Assembly: GCF_006088715.1 (NCBI RefSeq)
Contig: NZ_CP030771.1
Coordinates: forward strand, 9,980,001 to 10,044,000
DNA length: 64,000 nt
Direction of reading: 5' to 3'
Source of the DNA: Streptomyces sp. YIM 121038
GTDB lineage: Bacteria; Actinomycetota; Actinomycetes; Streptomycetales; Streptomycetaceae
In this document: in pieces, positions 29,188-37,984 of the stretch
Layout: every line of letters begins with the position of its first letter
Numbering within the stretch: the first letter of the stretch is position 1
Translations under genes and position numbers: made by a program
The notes under the pieces: model-generated
What the model saw: only the letters and a program-made list of their open reading frames with translations
What the model was told of the DNA's origin: nothing
The model's database searches: none

Positions 29188-30346
29188 TTTCGAGAGAGGG
29201 GAGCGCACCGGTGCGACTTGGTGAACTCCAGTGCCCCGCACGGGACTTCACGCCCGCGCGAACGCCCCCCGGACCCCGGCGCTCCCCTCCCGCCGCCTCC
29301 CGCCCCGTCCCGCGCTCCTCGCACGCCCCGCCCCGCACCCCGTGCCGCACTCCGCCCCGCACCCTGCGCCGTGCCGCACCGTGTGCCGTGCGCTGTGCCG
29401 TACTCCGTACTCCGTTTCCGGGCCGGGCCGGGTCCGGTGCGTGCTCCGGTGGGGGCGCGGGCGTGGGGGCGGTGTGGTGTTTTGGGGGATTGCCGGGAGA
29501 GTCCGGGCTTTCGGTGTCTGGTCGGACGAAAGGGCGAAAAACTGCGGAAAGAGGGGGAGTGGGGAGAGAAAAAGGCCTGAGGCTTTCCCACGTTGGCGTT
29601 GTGGTGTCCCCTCCTGCGTCGGAAGCTCAAAGTCCGGTACGTCGGTCGTGGTGGAAGGAGGGCTCCGGTGACGCGCAGCGCGCCGCACACGGCACCCGCC
29701 CCCCAAAGCAGGGCGCCCGCACCGCCGCACCGGGCCCGCGTGCCCGGCGGCCCGCCGCCCGCTGCGGCGGACGCAGGGCGCGGTCCCGGGGCTGTGGCCT
29801 GCGCACCGGCGGGCCGCGCCCGCAGGCCCGCACCCCCGCCGTCCGCACCCCTGCCGTCCGCGCCGCCCCACCGCGCCCGCGCCCGCGGGCGGCCGGTGCC
29901 CGCGGGCGTCAACAGGCGCCGCCCCGCCGCGCCTTCACCGTCTGCGCCGGTCCCGCCGTCTCCGCTGTCTTCACGGGTCCCGCCGGTTCTGCTGGCTGCG
30001 CCGGTCTTGCCGTCTGCACTGGTTTCGCCGGTGGGGGCAGCGTACGGGACGGCCTGCCGCACGCACCGGCGGGCGAGCGGCACCCCCCGGCCCGCCAGCC
30101 CGGCATCCGGCCCGGTGCCCGCCCGCCCGGCGCCCGGCCCGGACACCCGCCCGCCCGGCCGGGGCGGCCCCTCCGGCCGGGGCGGTGTGCGCGGTGTGCG
30201 GGGCGGGGGCGGTGCGCGGGCCGGGCCGGGCGGCCCGCCGGTGGCTGCCGGCCGTGTGCCGGGACTTGACCGCTCGTGTACCGCCTTCGCCCCCCGCGCC
30301 GCGCTGTGGTGCGCGGGGGTGTCCCACGTCCCCAAGGGAGTCGACA
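29188..30346. other. 1.16-kb spacer before the second tetR gene
   Basis: No supported gene. The stretch from about 29490 to 29650 is markedly lower in GC (GAAAGGGCGAAAAACTGCGG, then AGAGAAAAAGGCCTGAGGC) and may carry promoters or a small RNA. The remainder is low-complexity GC-rich DNA. Confidence 0.4.
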
Positions 30347-30949
30347 GTGAAACAGGAACGCGCCGCACGCACCCGCGAGGCTCTGGTGCAGGCAGCCGCC
30401 GTGGCCTTTGACCACGCCGGTTTTCACGGCACGTCCCTTGGCCGGATCAGCAAGGCGGCGGGGATCTCCATGGGCGCGTTGACCTTCCACTTCCCCACCA
30501 AGGACGAACTGGCCGACACCGTGCAGCTGCGCGGGCTCACCACCACCCGCGACGCCGTCCAGCGGCTGCTGGACGGCCGCGAGGCGGCCCTGGAGACGGT
30601 CGTGGACGTCACCCTGGAGCTGGCCGCCCTGCTCCAGGAGGAACCCGCGGTACGCGCCGCGGCCCGCCTGAGCCGCGAACGCGAGGGCGCCCAGGACGCC
30701 GCCCCGTGGCCGCGGGCCTGGCTGCCGGCCATCGAGGAACTGCTGGAGGCCATGCCCGCGGGCCAGCTGCGCGCGGGCTGCGACCCGCGCACCGTCCTGG
30801 CCCTGGTGCAGCACCTGGTGGCCGGCGTGGAGTCCTACCTGCGCAGCTGCGGACCGCAGGGCTGCGACACCTACAAGAGCGCCCCCGAACAGCTGGCCCG
30901 CATCTGGGAGCTGGCCCTGTACGGCATCCGCCGCGGGCGCGGCCTGTAG
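30347..30949 (+). CDS. Second TetR-family regulator, gamma-butyrolactone receptor-like (pseudo-receptor type)
   Basis: A 200-aa TetR protein. Start GTG 30347 follows AAGGGAG. The DNA-binding domain (TREALVQAAAVAFDHAGF, then GRISKAAGISMGALTFHF) is close to that of the first TetR gene. The ligand domain (DAVQRLLDGREAALETVVDV, then LVQHLVAGVESYLRSCG) is of the ArpA/ScbR class, with the C-terminus typical of such receptors. Pairs of true and pseudo receptors are common in Streptomyces signalling blocks, where the second often answers to the antibiotic rather than the butyrolactone. The exporter gene directly downstream may be its target. Confidence 0.85.
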   Translation: MKQERAARTREALVQAAAVAFDHAGFHGTSLGRISKAAGISMGALTFHFPTKDELADTVQLRGLTTTRDAVQRLLDGREAALETVVDVTLELAALLQEEPAVRAAARLSREREGAQDAAPWPRAWLPAIEELLEAMPAGQLRAGCDPRTVLALVQHLVAGVESYLRSCGPQGCDTYKSAPEQLARIWELALYGIRRGRGL

Positions 30950-30960
30950 GCGGCTGCGTC

Positions 30961-30973
30961 TTGCGCAAGTCGG
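30961..30973 (+). promoter_or_regulatory. Weak copy of the cluster motif TTGCC(C/G)(A/C)AGTCGC
   Basis: TTGCGCAAGTCGG differs at two positions from the consensus found at four other promoters. It lies between the tetR stop and the exporter gene. Confidence 0.35.
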
Positions 30974-31075
30974 CGTTGCCGCGCCGCCGCCGGGCGCCCG
31001 AGGCTGGGAGACACCCCCTGAACCCCCTGCTGTTGAACCCCCCTGCTGTCCGGTGTCTTTGCAAGGAGCTGCCCC

Positions 31076-32602
31076 GTGGCGGACACAGACGTCTCTGCCC
31101 CCACCCCCACCCCCGCCCCCGCTGCCGCTGTGGGCCGCCGCGTGCCCGCACGCGCGGGCGCGCGGCGCCGCGGCTGGCTGCTGGCGGTGGTCCTGGGCGG
31201 CACCTTCATGGCGATCATGGACGGGTTCATCGTCAACGTGGCGGTGCCGGCCGTGCGCACGGATCTGGGCGCCAGTTTCGCCCAGGCCCAGCTGACGGTC
31301 TCCGGCTATCTGCTGGCCTATGGCCTGTTCCTGGTCGCGGGCGGCCGCCTGGGCGACCGCTACGGCTTCCGGCGGCTGTTCCTTACGGGCCTTGCGGTGT
31401 TCACCGCGGCCTCCCTGGCCTGCGGCCTGGCGGGCTCGGCCCCGGCACTGATCGCCTTTCGCACGGTGCAGGCGCTGGGCGCGGCCCTGTTCTACCCCCA
31501 GGTCCTGTCGGTGCTGCAGACCGCCTTCGCCGGCGCCCGCCGGGCCCGCGCCTTCGCCGCCTTCGGCGCCGCCATCGGCGGCGCCTCGGTGGCCGGCCAG
31601 CTCCTGGGCGGCCTGCTGGTGCAGGCCGACCTGTTCGGGATGTCCTGGCGCCCGGTCTTCCTCCTCAACGTCCCCCTGGGGCTGCTGCTGTTGCTGGGCG
31701 CCGCCCTGACCCTGCCCCCCGCCCCCCGCCGCGCGGCCCCCGCCCGCCGGGGCGCGGGCCTGGACGCGGGCGGCACCCTGCTGCTGAGCGCCGTCCTGGC
31801 CCTGCTGCTGGTACCGCTGACCCTGGGACAGGGCGCGCACTGGCCGCCGTGGAGCGTGGCGATGCTGGCCGCCTTCCCGCCCGCCGCCGCCCTCCTGGCC
31901 GCCTACGAGCGGGCCCTGGCCCGCCGCGGCGGGCAGGCGGTGATCGACCCGGGCCTGTTCACCCGCGGCCGCTTCCGTGCGGGCAGCGCCCTCGCGGTGG
32001 CCTTCTTCGCCGGCAACGCCGGGCTGTTCTTCCTGCTCACCTGGCACCTGCAGAGCACCATGGGCTACGGCGCGCTGCGCGCGGGGCTGTGCTTCACCCC
32101 GCTGGCGCTGGCGTTCGTCCTCGCCTCGCTGCTGGCCCCGCGGCTGCAGGAACGTATCGGCACCCGGCTGCTGGCGGCCGGCTACGCCCTCAACGCCGCG
32201 GGCACCCTGGCCCTGCTGGCCGCCGCGGTGGCCGGCCGGCCCGAAACCGCCGTGCTCCTGGGCTGCCTGGCCGTCATCGGCTTCGGGCAGGGCCTGGGGG
32301 TCAGCCCGCTGTTCGCCGCCGCGCTGCGCGAGGTGCCCGCCCCGCTGGCGGGCGCGGCCTCGGGGGTGCTGGAGACCGCCGCCCAGCTCGGCATGGCCCT
32401 GGGCGTCACCCTCACCGGCCTGGCCTTCACCGCCCAGGCCGGCCCGGACAGCCCCACCGCGTCCACCGCGTCCGGCGCGTCCGGTGCTTTCGGTGCGGGC
32501 CTGGCGGTCGCCGCCCTGCTGGCGCTGGCCGCGCTGGCCCTGCTGCCCCGCCTGCTGCGCACCCCCGCCCCCGCCGGTGCGCTGCCGGGCCCGCGGCCGT
32601 GA
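31076..32602 (+). CDS. MFS drug exporter, DHA2/EmrB type (14 TM)
   Basis: A 508-aa membrane protein with about 14 helices. The first helix carries GGTFMAIMDGFIVNVAVPAV and the loop after helix 2 has GGRLGDRYGFRR, the MFS motif A. The motif-C region is LGAALFYPQVLSVLQ. The family exports drugs by proton antiport. The GTG start is preceded by AAGGAG. It follows a receptor-like TetR gene with a 126-base gap, so it is probably induced when that regulator releases DNA. It may confer self-resistance or export the cluster's product. Confidence 0.9.
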   Translation: MADTDVSAPTPTPAPAAAVGRRVPARAGARRRGWLLAVVLGGTFMAIMDGFIVNVAVPAVRTDLGASFAQAQLTVSGYLLAYGLFLVAGGRLGDRYGFRRLFLTGLAVFTAASLACGLAGSAPALIAFRTVQALGAALFYPQVLSVLQTAFAGARRARAFAAFGAAIGGASVAGQLLGGLLVQADLFGMSWRPVFLLNVPLGLLLLLGAALTLPPAPRRAAPARRGAGLDAGGTLLLSAVLALLLVPLTLGQGAHWPPWSVAMLAAFPPAAALLAAYERALARRGGQAVIDPGLFTRGRFRAGSALAVAFFAGNAGLFFLLTWHLQSTMGYGALRAGLCFTPLALAFVLASLLAPRLQERIGTRLLAAGYALNAAGTLALLAAAVAGRPETAVLLGCLAVIGFGQGLGVSPLFAAALREVPAPLAGAASGVLETAAQLGMALGVTLTGLAFTAQAGPDSPTASTASGASGAFGAGLAVAALLALAALALLPRLLRTPAPAGALPGPRP

Positions 32603-32659
32603 GACACCCCGCCCCCGGCCCCGCTGCGGAGTGTGCTGCGGGCTGTGCCGCGGGCCCTG

Positions 32660-32698
32660 TCGTGCTGTGTCTGTGTCTGTGTCTGTGTCTGTGCTGTG
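32660..32698. repeat. TGTGTC microsatellite
   Basis: A 6-base TGTGTC/TGTCTG unit is repeated about five times just before the acyltransferase ribosome-binding site. Confidence 0.75.
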
Positions 32699-32710
32699 AG
32701 GTGACGTGCC

Positions 32711-34060
32711 ATGGGTGCCTGGGGTGTCCGTGACGCCATGGGGGTGAGCGTGAGTGTGGGCGGGGAGCCGGTCCGGGCGGGGCGGCTGCCGTCGCTGACC
32801 GGGATGCGTTTCGCCGCGGCGCTGCTGGTGTTCTGCTTCCACGCCTCCTACGAGAACCTCTTCGCCGACCGGCAGGTCAACGACGCCTTCGCCCGGGCGG
32901 TCAGCCAGGCGGGCTGGACGGGCGTGTCGTTCTTCTTCGTGCTGAGCGGTTTCGTGCTGGCCTTCTCCGCCCGCTCCAAGGACACCTGGCGGGCGTTCTG
33001 GCGCCGCCGCCTGGTCAAGATCTACCCCAGTCATCTGGTGACGCTGGCGGCCGCCGTGGCGCTGCTGGCGGCCGCCGGTCTGCCCCGGCCCGGGCTGCTG
33101 CGCAACCTGCTGCTGGTGCAGGCCTGGCAGCCGGATGTCGACGTCATCCTCAGTGCGAACCCGGTCAGCTGGTCTTTGAGCGCGGAGGCCCTGTTCTATC
33201 TGGCCTTTCCCGCCCTGTGGGCGGGGGTGCGCCGCATCCGCGCCGAGCGCCTGTGGTGGTGGGCCGCGGCCCTGGCGGCCCTGGTGGCCGCGTTCCCGGT
33301 GCTGTCGGGCGTGCTGCTGCCCCCGGGTGCGGACATGTCCTGGCTGGCCATCAGCGAAGGGCAGTACTGGTTCCTGCTGGCCTTCCCGCCGGTGCGGGCG
33401 GCGGAATTCGTCCTGGGCATGGTGATGGCCCGCCTGGTGGCCACCGGCCGCTTCCGCGCCCGCGGCGGCCTGGCGCTGCCGGTGCTGGCGCTGGCCGCCT
33501 CCTACCTGCTGGCGCTGGCCCTGCCCGTCGCCTACGGCATCGCCGCCCTGGGCGCGGCCCCGCTGGCCTGGCTGGTCGCCGCGGGCGCGCGCGCCGATCT
33601 GAGCGGGGCCCGCACCCTGCTGGCCGGCCGCCTGCTGGTACGGCTGGGGGAGCTGTCCTTCGCCTTCTACCTGCTGCACCGCCTGATCCAGTTCCACGGC
33701 CACCGCGCGCTGGGCGAGCACCGCACGTTCAGCACCGGGGCGGCCGCGGGCCTGCTCCTGCTGGCCTGCGCCCTGACCCTGCTGGCGGCCTGGGTGCTGC
33801 ACACGGCCGTCGAGCAGCCCCTGCTGCGCCGCTACGCCGCCCCCCGCCGCACCCCCCGCACCCCCCGCCCTCCCGGAACCCCCGGCACTCCCGGCACTCC
33901 CGGCACTCCCGGCACTCCCGGCACTCCCGGAACTTCCGGGGCTTGCCGTCCTCCTGGAACTCCCGGCACTCCCGGAACTTCCGGGGCTTGCCGTCCTCCT
34001 GGAACTCCCGGTGCTCCCGGGGCTGTTGGCAACTCCTGTTCTGCTCCCGCGTCCAAGTGA
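32711..34060 (+). CDS. OafA/YrhL-type acyltransferase 3 family membrane protein with collagen-like PGT tail
   Basis: A 449-aa membrane acyltransferase. The N-terminus has the family signature RLPSLTGMRFAAALLVFCFH, with the conserved basic residue and His near the first helix, then GVSFFFVLSGFVL and RRRLVKIYPSHL. About ten helices follow. These enzymes move acetyl or longer acyl groups from cytoplasmic CoA to sugars. The last 60 residues are a PGT repeat (GTPGTPGTPG) encoded by tandem repeats and are absent from its paralogue at 44.0 kb. GAGGTG precedes ATG 32711. It overlaps none of its neighbours; the DsbA-like gene follows after 6 bases. Confidence 0.85.
   Translation: MGAWGVRDAMGVSVSVGGEPVRAGRLPSLTGMRFAAALLVFCFHASYENLFADRQVNDAFARAVSQAGWTGVSFFFVLSGFVLAFSARSKDTWRAFWRRRLVKIYPSHLVTLAAAVALLAAAGLPRPGLLRNLLLVQAWQPDVDVILSANPVSWSLSAEALFYLAFPALWAGVRRIRAERLWWWAAALAALVAAFPVLSGVLLPPGADMSWLAISEGQYWFLLAFPPVRAAEFVLGMVMARLVATGRFRARGGLALPVLALAASYLLALALPVAYGIAALGAAPLAWLVAAGARADLSGARTLLAGRLLVRLGELSFAFYLLHRLIQFHGHRALGEHRTFSTGAAAGLLLLACALTLLAAWVLHTAVEQPLLRRYAAPRRTPRTPRPPGTPGTPGTPGTPGTPGTPGTSGACRPPGTPGTPGTSGACRPPGTPGAPGAVGNSCSAPASK
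33871..34030. repeat. Coding tandem repeats (9 bp and 45 bp) at the 3' end of the acyltransferase gene
   Basis: GGCACTCCC is repeated about six times, then a 45-base unit starting AACTTCCGGGGCTTGCC occurs at 33931 and 33976. The frame is kept. The repeat is the complement of the non-coding repeat family at 24.93-25.04 kb. Confidence 0.85.
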
Positions 34061-34066
34061 GGCCCG

Positions 34067-34828
34067 ATGACTGTCACGGTCGACGTCTGGTTCGACTTCA
34101 TCTGCCCCTACAGCCTGATCACCCGGCATGTGCTGGCCAAGGCCCTGCACGGCCAGGACGCCGCGCCCGCCTTCCATCCCTTCGAGGTCAACCCCAACTG
34201 CGTGGAGGAGGCGGGGGAGTACCCGCGCGGGGTGTGGGAGAACTCGGTGCGCCCACTGGGCGCCGAGCGCGGCGTGCACCTGGCCGGGCCGCCGGGCACC
34301 CCGCTGCGCCGGGCGCGGATGGCGCTGCTGGGCTATCAGTACGCGCGTGAGCACGGGGCCGGGGCCCGCTACACCGACCTGGTCTTCGGCGCCTACTTCC
34401 ACCACTGGCAGGACATCTCCGATCCCACGGTCCTGGCCGGGCTTGCGGTGGAGGCGGGCCTGGACCGGGCGGGTTTCCGCGCGGCCATCATGTCGGCGCG
34501 CTATGCCCGCGCCCATCAGCAGAGCCTGGCCCATGCCCGGGGCCCGGCGCAGGTGACGATGGTGCCGGTGATCGTGGCCGGGCAGCGGCGCATCGACGGG
34601 GTGCCCACGGCCGATGAGCTGACCCGGGCCGTGGAGGAGGCCATCGCCGCCGCCGCGGCGCCGTCCGTGCCGTCCGTGCCGTCCGTGCCGGCGGTGCCGG
34701 CCGGGCCGGGCGCGGGGGCGGGGCAGGGGCTGTGGGACATGACGACCCCGGCCCCGCCCGGGGTGGCGCTGCCCGCTGCGGTGCCCAAGCCGCTGCCGGG
34801 CACCCGCACCCGCCTGCACGGCACCTGA
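34067..34828 (+). CDS. DsbA-family (FrnE/HCCA isomerase-like) oxidoreductase, copy 1
   Basis: A 253-aa thioredoxin-fold protein. The active-site position reads DFICPYS, a single Cys followed by Ser instead of CxxC, as in 2-hydroxychromene-carboxylate isomerase/FrnE relatives. The helical insert and the cis-proline region (VTMVPVIVAGQRRIDG) are intact to about residue 195, after which a PSVPSVP repeat tail of 60 residues is appended. No signal peptide, so it acts in the cytosol. It starts 6 bases after the acyltransferase stop. The paralogue at 47.97 kb lacks the tail. Isomerisation or thiol-dependent chemistry on a sugar-derived intermediate is possible. Confidence 0.8.
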   Translation: MTVTVDVWFDFICPYSLITRHVLAKALHGQDAAPAFHPFEVNPNCVEEAGEYPRGVWENSVRPLGAERGVHLAGPPGTPLRRARMALLGYQYAREHGAGARYTDLVFGAYFHHWQDISDPTVLAGLAVEAGLDRAGFRAAIMSARYARAHQQSLAHARGPAQVTMVPVIVAGQRRIDGVPTADELTRAVEEAIAAAAAPSVPSVPSVPAVPAGPGAGAGQGLWDMTTPAPPGVALPAAVPKPLPGTRTRLHGT

Positions 34829-34847
34829 CCCCCTTCGGGGCTGTCCG

Positions 34848-34886
34848 CGCCCCCGCCCCCGCACCCGGTGTGCGGGGGCGGGGGCG
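34848..34886. terminator. Bidirectional GC hairpin between convergent genes
   Basis: CGCCCCCGCCCCCGCAC (34848-34864) pairs perfectly with GTGCGGGGGCGGGGGCG (34870-34886) across a 5-base loop, between the DsbA-like gene and the leftward operon end. Confidence 0.7.
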
Positions 34887-34910
34887 GGCGGCTGCGCGGG
34901 GGTGCGGGGG

Positions 34911-37409
34911 TCAGGCGGCGGCGGAGCCGCGTACGGCCGCGCTCCATTCGTCGAGCAGGGCGTCGGCGGCCGCGGGGTCGGGGCCCTCGGCCCACAGGCG
35001 GGTGATGGGGGCGGCCGCATCGGGCAGGACCAGGGCCCAGCGGCCGTCGTCCTCCAGCACGCGCACCCCGTCGGTGGTGTCGATCTGCCGTCCGCTGGCG
35101 GCCTCGACGACGGTGCGCATGACCTGGCCCTTGATGCGCCAGGCGGTGGGCAGGTCGCGCTGGCGCACGTGCACGGCGGGCAGCGGGGCGATGAGCTCGC
35201 TGAGCGTGGTGTGGTCCGCCGAGAGCAGGGCGGCGATCTTGACGAAGGCCGCGACGCCGTCGGCGTAGATGCTGAACTGGGGCAGGACGAAGGCGCCGTC
35301 GCCGTCGGCGGCCAGGATGAAGCCGCCGCCGGCGGCGGCGCGGTTCAAGTCGCCCGGCGCGGTGGCCACCCAGCGCACCTGCCCGCCGTGGGCCAGGGCG
35401 GTCTGCTCCACCGCGCGGCTGACGGTGACCGGTACCGCGGTGCGCCCGCCGCCGGCCTCGGCTGTCAGCAGGCGGACCAGGAGCAGCAGGACGCGGTCGT
35501 CGGCGATGATGTGGCCCTGTTCGTCGACCAGGGACAGGCGTTCGCCGGTGGGGTCGAAGCGCACGCCGAAGTCGGCGCCGGAGGTGGCCACGAAGTGGCC
35601 CAGGGTGTGCAGGGCGGCGCGGCGTTCGGCCGGGGTCTCGGTGGAGGAGGCGGGCACCAGGGCGTTGTTGACGGTCAGCGCCTCGATGCTGAGCCGGCCC
35701 AGGACGGCGGGCAGGGTCAGGGCGGTGCTGCCGCAGGCGGCGTCCACCACGACCTTCAGGCGCCGGCCGGGGCCCTCCAGGGTGCCCAGGCGCGCGGTGA
35801 GTTCGTCGGCGTACTCCTCGATGCTGGTGGGCGCGGCCTGCAGGCGGCCCATCTCGCCGGAGAGCACGCGCCGGTACTCGCGCCGGGAGAAGACCCGTTC
35901 CAGGCCGCGCTGGGCGGTGGGGGAGAGGTCGATGCCGTGCGCGTCCAGGAAGAGGATGTCGACGCTCTCCTCGCTGCCGGGGGTGGTGGTGACCACGATG
36001 GCGCCGTGGCTGTCCTCGGCGGTGTGCCGGCGGGCCAGCGGCAGCGGCACGTGCCCCAGATCGCGTACGCCCAGGCCGGCCGCGCGCAGCGCGGAGATCA
36101 TGGCGGGCAGCAGGACCTGGGCGGCCACGCCGTGGTCGCGGGCCACGGTGACCTGGCCGCCGCGCGGCAGGGTGGTGGCGAACGCGCTGGCCAGGCGCAC
36201 CGCGAGGTCGGGGGTGACCTGGCTGTTGAGGGCGCCGCGCACCCCGCGCGGCCCGAACAGCGACTTGGTGGCGCGCGACTCCCAGACCAGGCTGTCGTTG
36301 ACGGTGGTGCCCGCCTCGATGGTCTTGCCCGGGTAGACCAGGACGTCGGCGGCGACGTGGGCGTCCTCCTCCACCACGCAGCCCGCGCCCAGCACGCTGC
36401 CCTCCTCGATGCGCACATCGCGGCGCAGGCTGCTGTTGCGGCCGATCACGCAGCCGCGCAGCACCGCGCCGGGGCCCAGATAGGCGTGCGGGTGCACCAC
36501 CACGCGGCGCAGCTGGGCGCCCTGGTCGACGACCGCGTGCGCGCCCACCACGGTGTGCTCGCCGATGCGGGCGCCCGCCCCGATCTGGGCGTGCGCTCCC
36601 ACATACACCGGCCCCGTCAGCTGGGCGGTGGGGTGGATGCGGGCGGTTTTGTCGACCCGCACGGTGGGGGAGAGCTCCACCCCGGCGCGCTCCACGCCCA
36701 CCCGCCCGCCCAGGACGTCGGCCTGGGCGCGCAGATAGCTGGCGTGGGTGCCCACGTCCTCCCAGTAGCCCTCGGCGACGTAGCCGTAGACGGCCCGGCC
36801 CTCCTCCAGCAGGCGGGGGAAGACGTCGCTGGACCAGTCCACGCTCTCGCCCGCGGCGACGTAGTCGAGGACTTCGGGCTCCATGACGTAGATGCCGGTG
36901 TTGACGGTGTCGGAGAACACCTGGCCCCAGGTGGGCTTCTCCAGGAAGCGCTCCACGCGCCCGCCGGCGTCCAGGACGGTGATGCCGAACTCCACCGGCT
37001 CGGGCACCCGCGTCAGGCACACCGTCACCAGGGCGCCCTTGGCGCGGTGGAAGGCGATCAGGTCGGTGAGGTCGATGTCGGTCAGCGCGTCCCCGGAGAT
37101 CACCACGAACGGCTCCTCGCCCAGCAGGCCGGCGGCGTTCTTCACGCTGCCCGCGGTGCCCAGCGCGTAGGGCTCGGTGGCGTAGCTCAGGCGCATGCCC
37201 AGCGCGCTGCCGTCGCCGAACTGCTCGCGGATGAGGGAGGCCAGGAACTGCACGGTGACGACCGTGTCGTCCAGGCGGTGGCGCTTGAGCAGGCGCAGCA
37301 CGTGCTCCATGATCGGCCGGTCGGCGACCGGCAGCAGCGGCTTGGGCAGGTCCGAGGTCATCGGCCTCAGCCGTGAGCCCTCGCCGCCGGCCATCACAAC
37401 AGCCTTCAT
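34911..37409 (-). CDS. Mannose-1-phosphate guanylyltransferase-like fusion with degenerate phosphomannomutase domain
   Basis: An 832-aa fusion. The N-terminal domain has MAGGEGSRLRPMT and KPLLPVADRPIMEH plus FLEKP, the nucleotidyltransferase signature. A left-handed beta-helix of hexapeptide repeats follows (about residues 250-370). The C-terminal 450 residues have the phosphohexomutase fold, but the phosphoserine loop reads VVTTTPGSEES in place of TASHNP and the metal loop reads FDPTGER in place of DGDADR, so this half cannot be a normal mutase. Streptomyces have a similar housekeeping protein, so the product may be GDP-mannose or another activated sugar. It is the last gene of the leftward operon. 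ATG 37409 has GGGAGA upstream. Confidence 0.8.
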   Translation of the reverse strand: MKAVVMAGGEGSRLRPMTSDLPKPLLPVADRPIMEHVLRLLKRHRLDDTVVTVQFLASLIREQFGDGSALGMRLSYATEPYALGTAGSVKNAAGLLGEEPFVVISGDALTDIDLTDLIAFHRAKGALVTVCLTRVPEPVEFGITVLDAGGRVERFLEKPTWGQVFSDTVNTGIYVMEPEVLDYVAAGESVDWSSDVFPRLLEEGRAVYGYVAEGYWEDVGTHASYLRAQADVLGGRVGVERAGVELSPTVRVDKTARIHPTAQLTGPVYVGAHAQIGAGARIGEHTVVGAHAVVDQGAQLRRVVVHPHAYLGPGAVLRGCVIGRNSSLRRDVRIEEGSVLGAGCVVEEDAHVAADVLVYPGKTIEAGTTVNDSLVWESRATKSLFGPRGVRGALNSQVTPDLAVRLASAFATTLPRGGQVTVARDHGVAAQVLLPAMISALRAAGLGVRDLGHVPLPLARRHTAEDSHGAIVVTTTPGSEESVDILFLDAHGIDLSPTAQRGLERVFSRREYRRVLSGEMGRLQAAPTSIEEYADELTARLGTLEGPGRRLKVVVDAACGSTALTLPAVLGRLSIEALTVNNALVPASSTETPAERRAALHTLGHFVATSGADFGVRFDPTGERLSLVDEQGHIIADDRVLLLLVRLLTAEAGGGRTAVPVTVSRAVEQTALAHGGQVRWVATAPGDLNRAAAGGGFILAADGDGAFVLPQFSIYADGVAAFVKIAALLSADHTTLSELIAPLPAVHVRQRDLPTAWRIKGQVMRTVVEAASGRQIDTTDGVRVLEDDGRWALVLPDAAAPITRLWAEGPDPAAADALLDEWSAAVRGSAAA

Positions 37410-37494
37410 GTCGGAGAATCTCCCTTGGGTAGCGCGGGTGTCGCAGGACGTACAAGAAAGGCGGGACATACGGCAGACAAAGGGGTGTTCGGGG

Positions 37495-37839
37495 TCAGGC
37501 GGCGGCGGGCTCGTCGGGCAGGCTCACCGAGCCCTCGATGAGGGTGACGGCCTGGGCGAAGCCGCTGGCCTGCAGCACCCGGCGGACGCGGTCGCAGGCG
37601 CCGTCCACCACGATCTGCGCGCCGGCGGGCAGCTGCTGCTGGGTGCAGCACAGGCAGCGCACCCCGGCCGCGGACAGCGAGGTCAGCCCGTGCATGCGCA
37701 GCACCAGCCGGTTCACCGGACGCGACAGCGCCTGATCGATCAGGGTGCGCACGGCGGGCACCCGTTTGTCGGTCAGATCCCCGCTGAGGTAGATCGTGGC
37801 GGTGTCACCGGTGAACCCGAAGTAGGCCTCAAAACTCAT
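37495..37839 (-). CDS. STAS-domain anti-sigma factor antagonist-like protein
   Basis: A 114-aa single STAS domain (GDTATIYLSGDLTDKRVPAV, then LVLRMHGLTSLSAAGVRCL). The usual phospho-acceptor region is kept in a variant form, with Ser in SLSAAG. Such proteins bind anti-sigma kinases and free a sigma factor. AAGGGATG precedes ATG 37839. No anti-sigma kinase gene is in the window. Its place inside a sugar operon is odd and may link expression to the ECF sigma factor gene at 51.8 kb, although STAS switching normally serves SigB/SigF-type factors. Confidence 0.8.
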   Translation of the reverse strand: MSFEAYFGFTGDTATIYLSGDLTDKRVPAVRTLIDQALSRPVNRLVLRMHGLTSLSAAGVRCLCCTQQQLPAGAQIVVDGACDRVRRVLQASGFAQAVTLIEGSVSLPDEPAAA

Positions 37840-37984
37840 CACGTCATCCCTTGGAGTCTTTTCATCGCGGTACGGACGGATCAACAGCAGCCGTGCACAG
37901 ACAAGGAGGGGGCACCGCGCCCGGCGGCGCCCGGCGGACGCGGAAGAAGAGCAGGAAGAAGAGCAGGAAAGAAGAGGGCGGGGG

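Noticed and set aside
29909..35020. 1703-codon open frame on the minus strand
   Set aside because: It runs antisense through a tetR gene, an exporter, an acyltransferase and a DsbA-like gene that all have good starts and family motifs. Its translation is low-complexity Arg/Gly/Gln/Pro, typical of GC-rich antisense.
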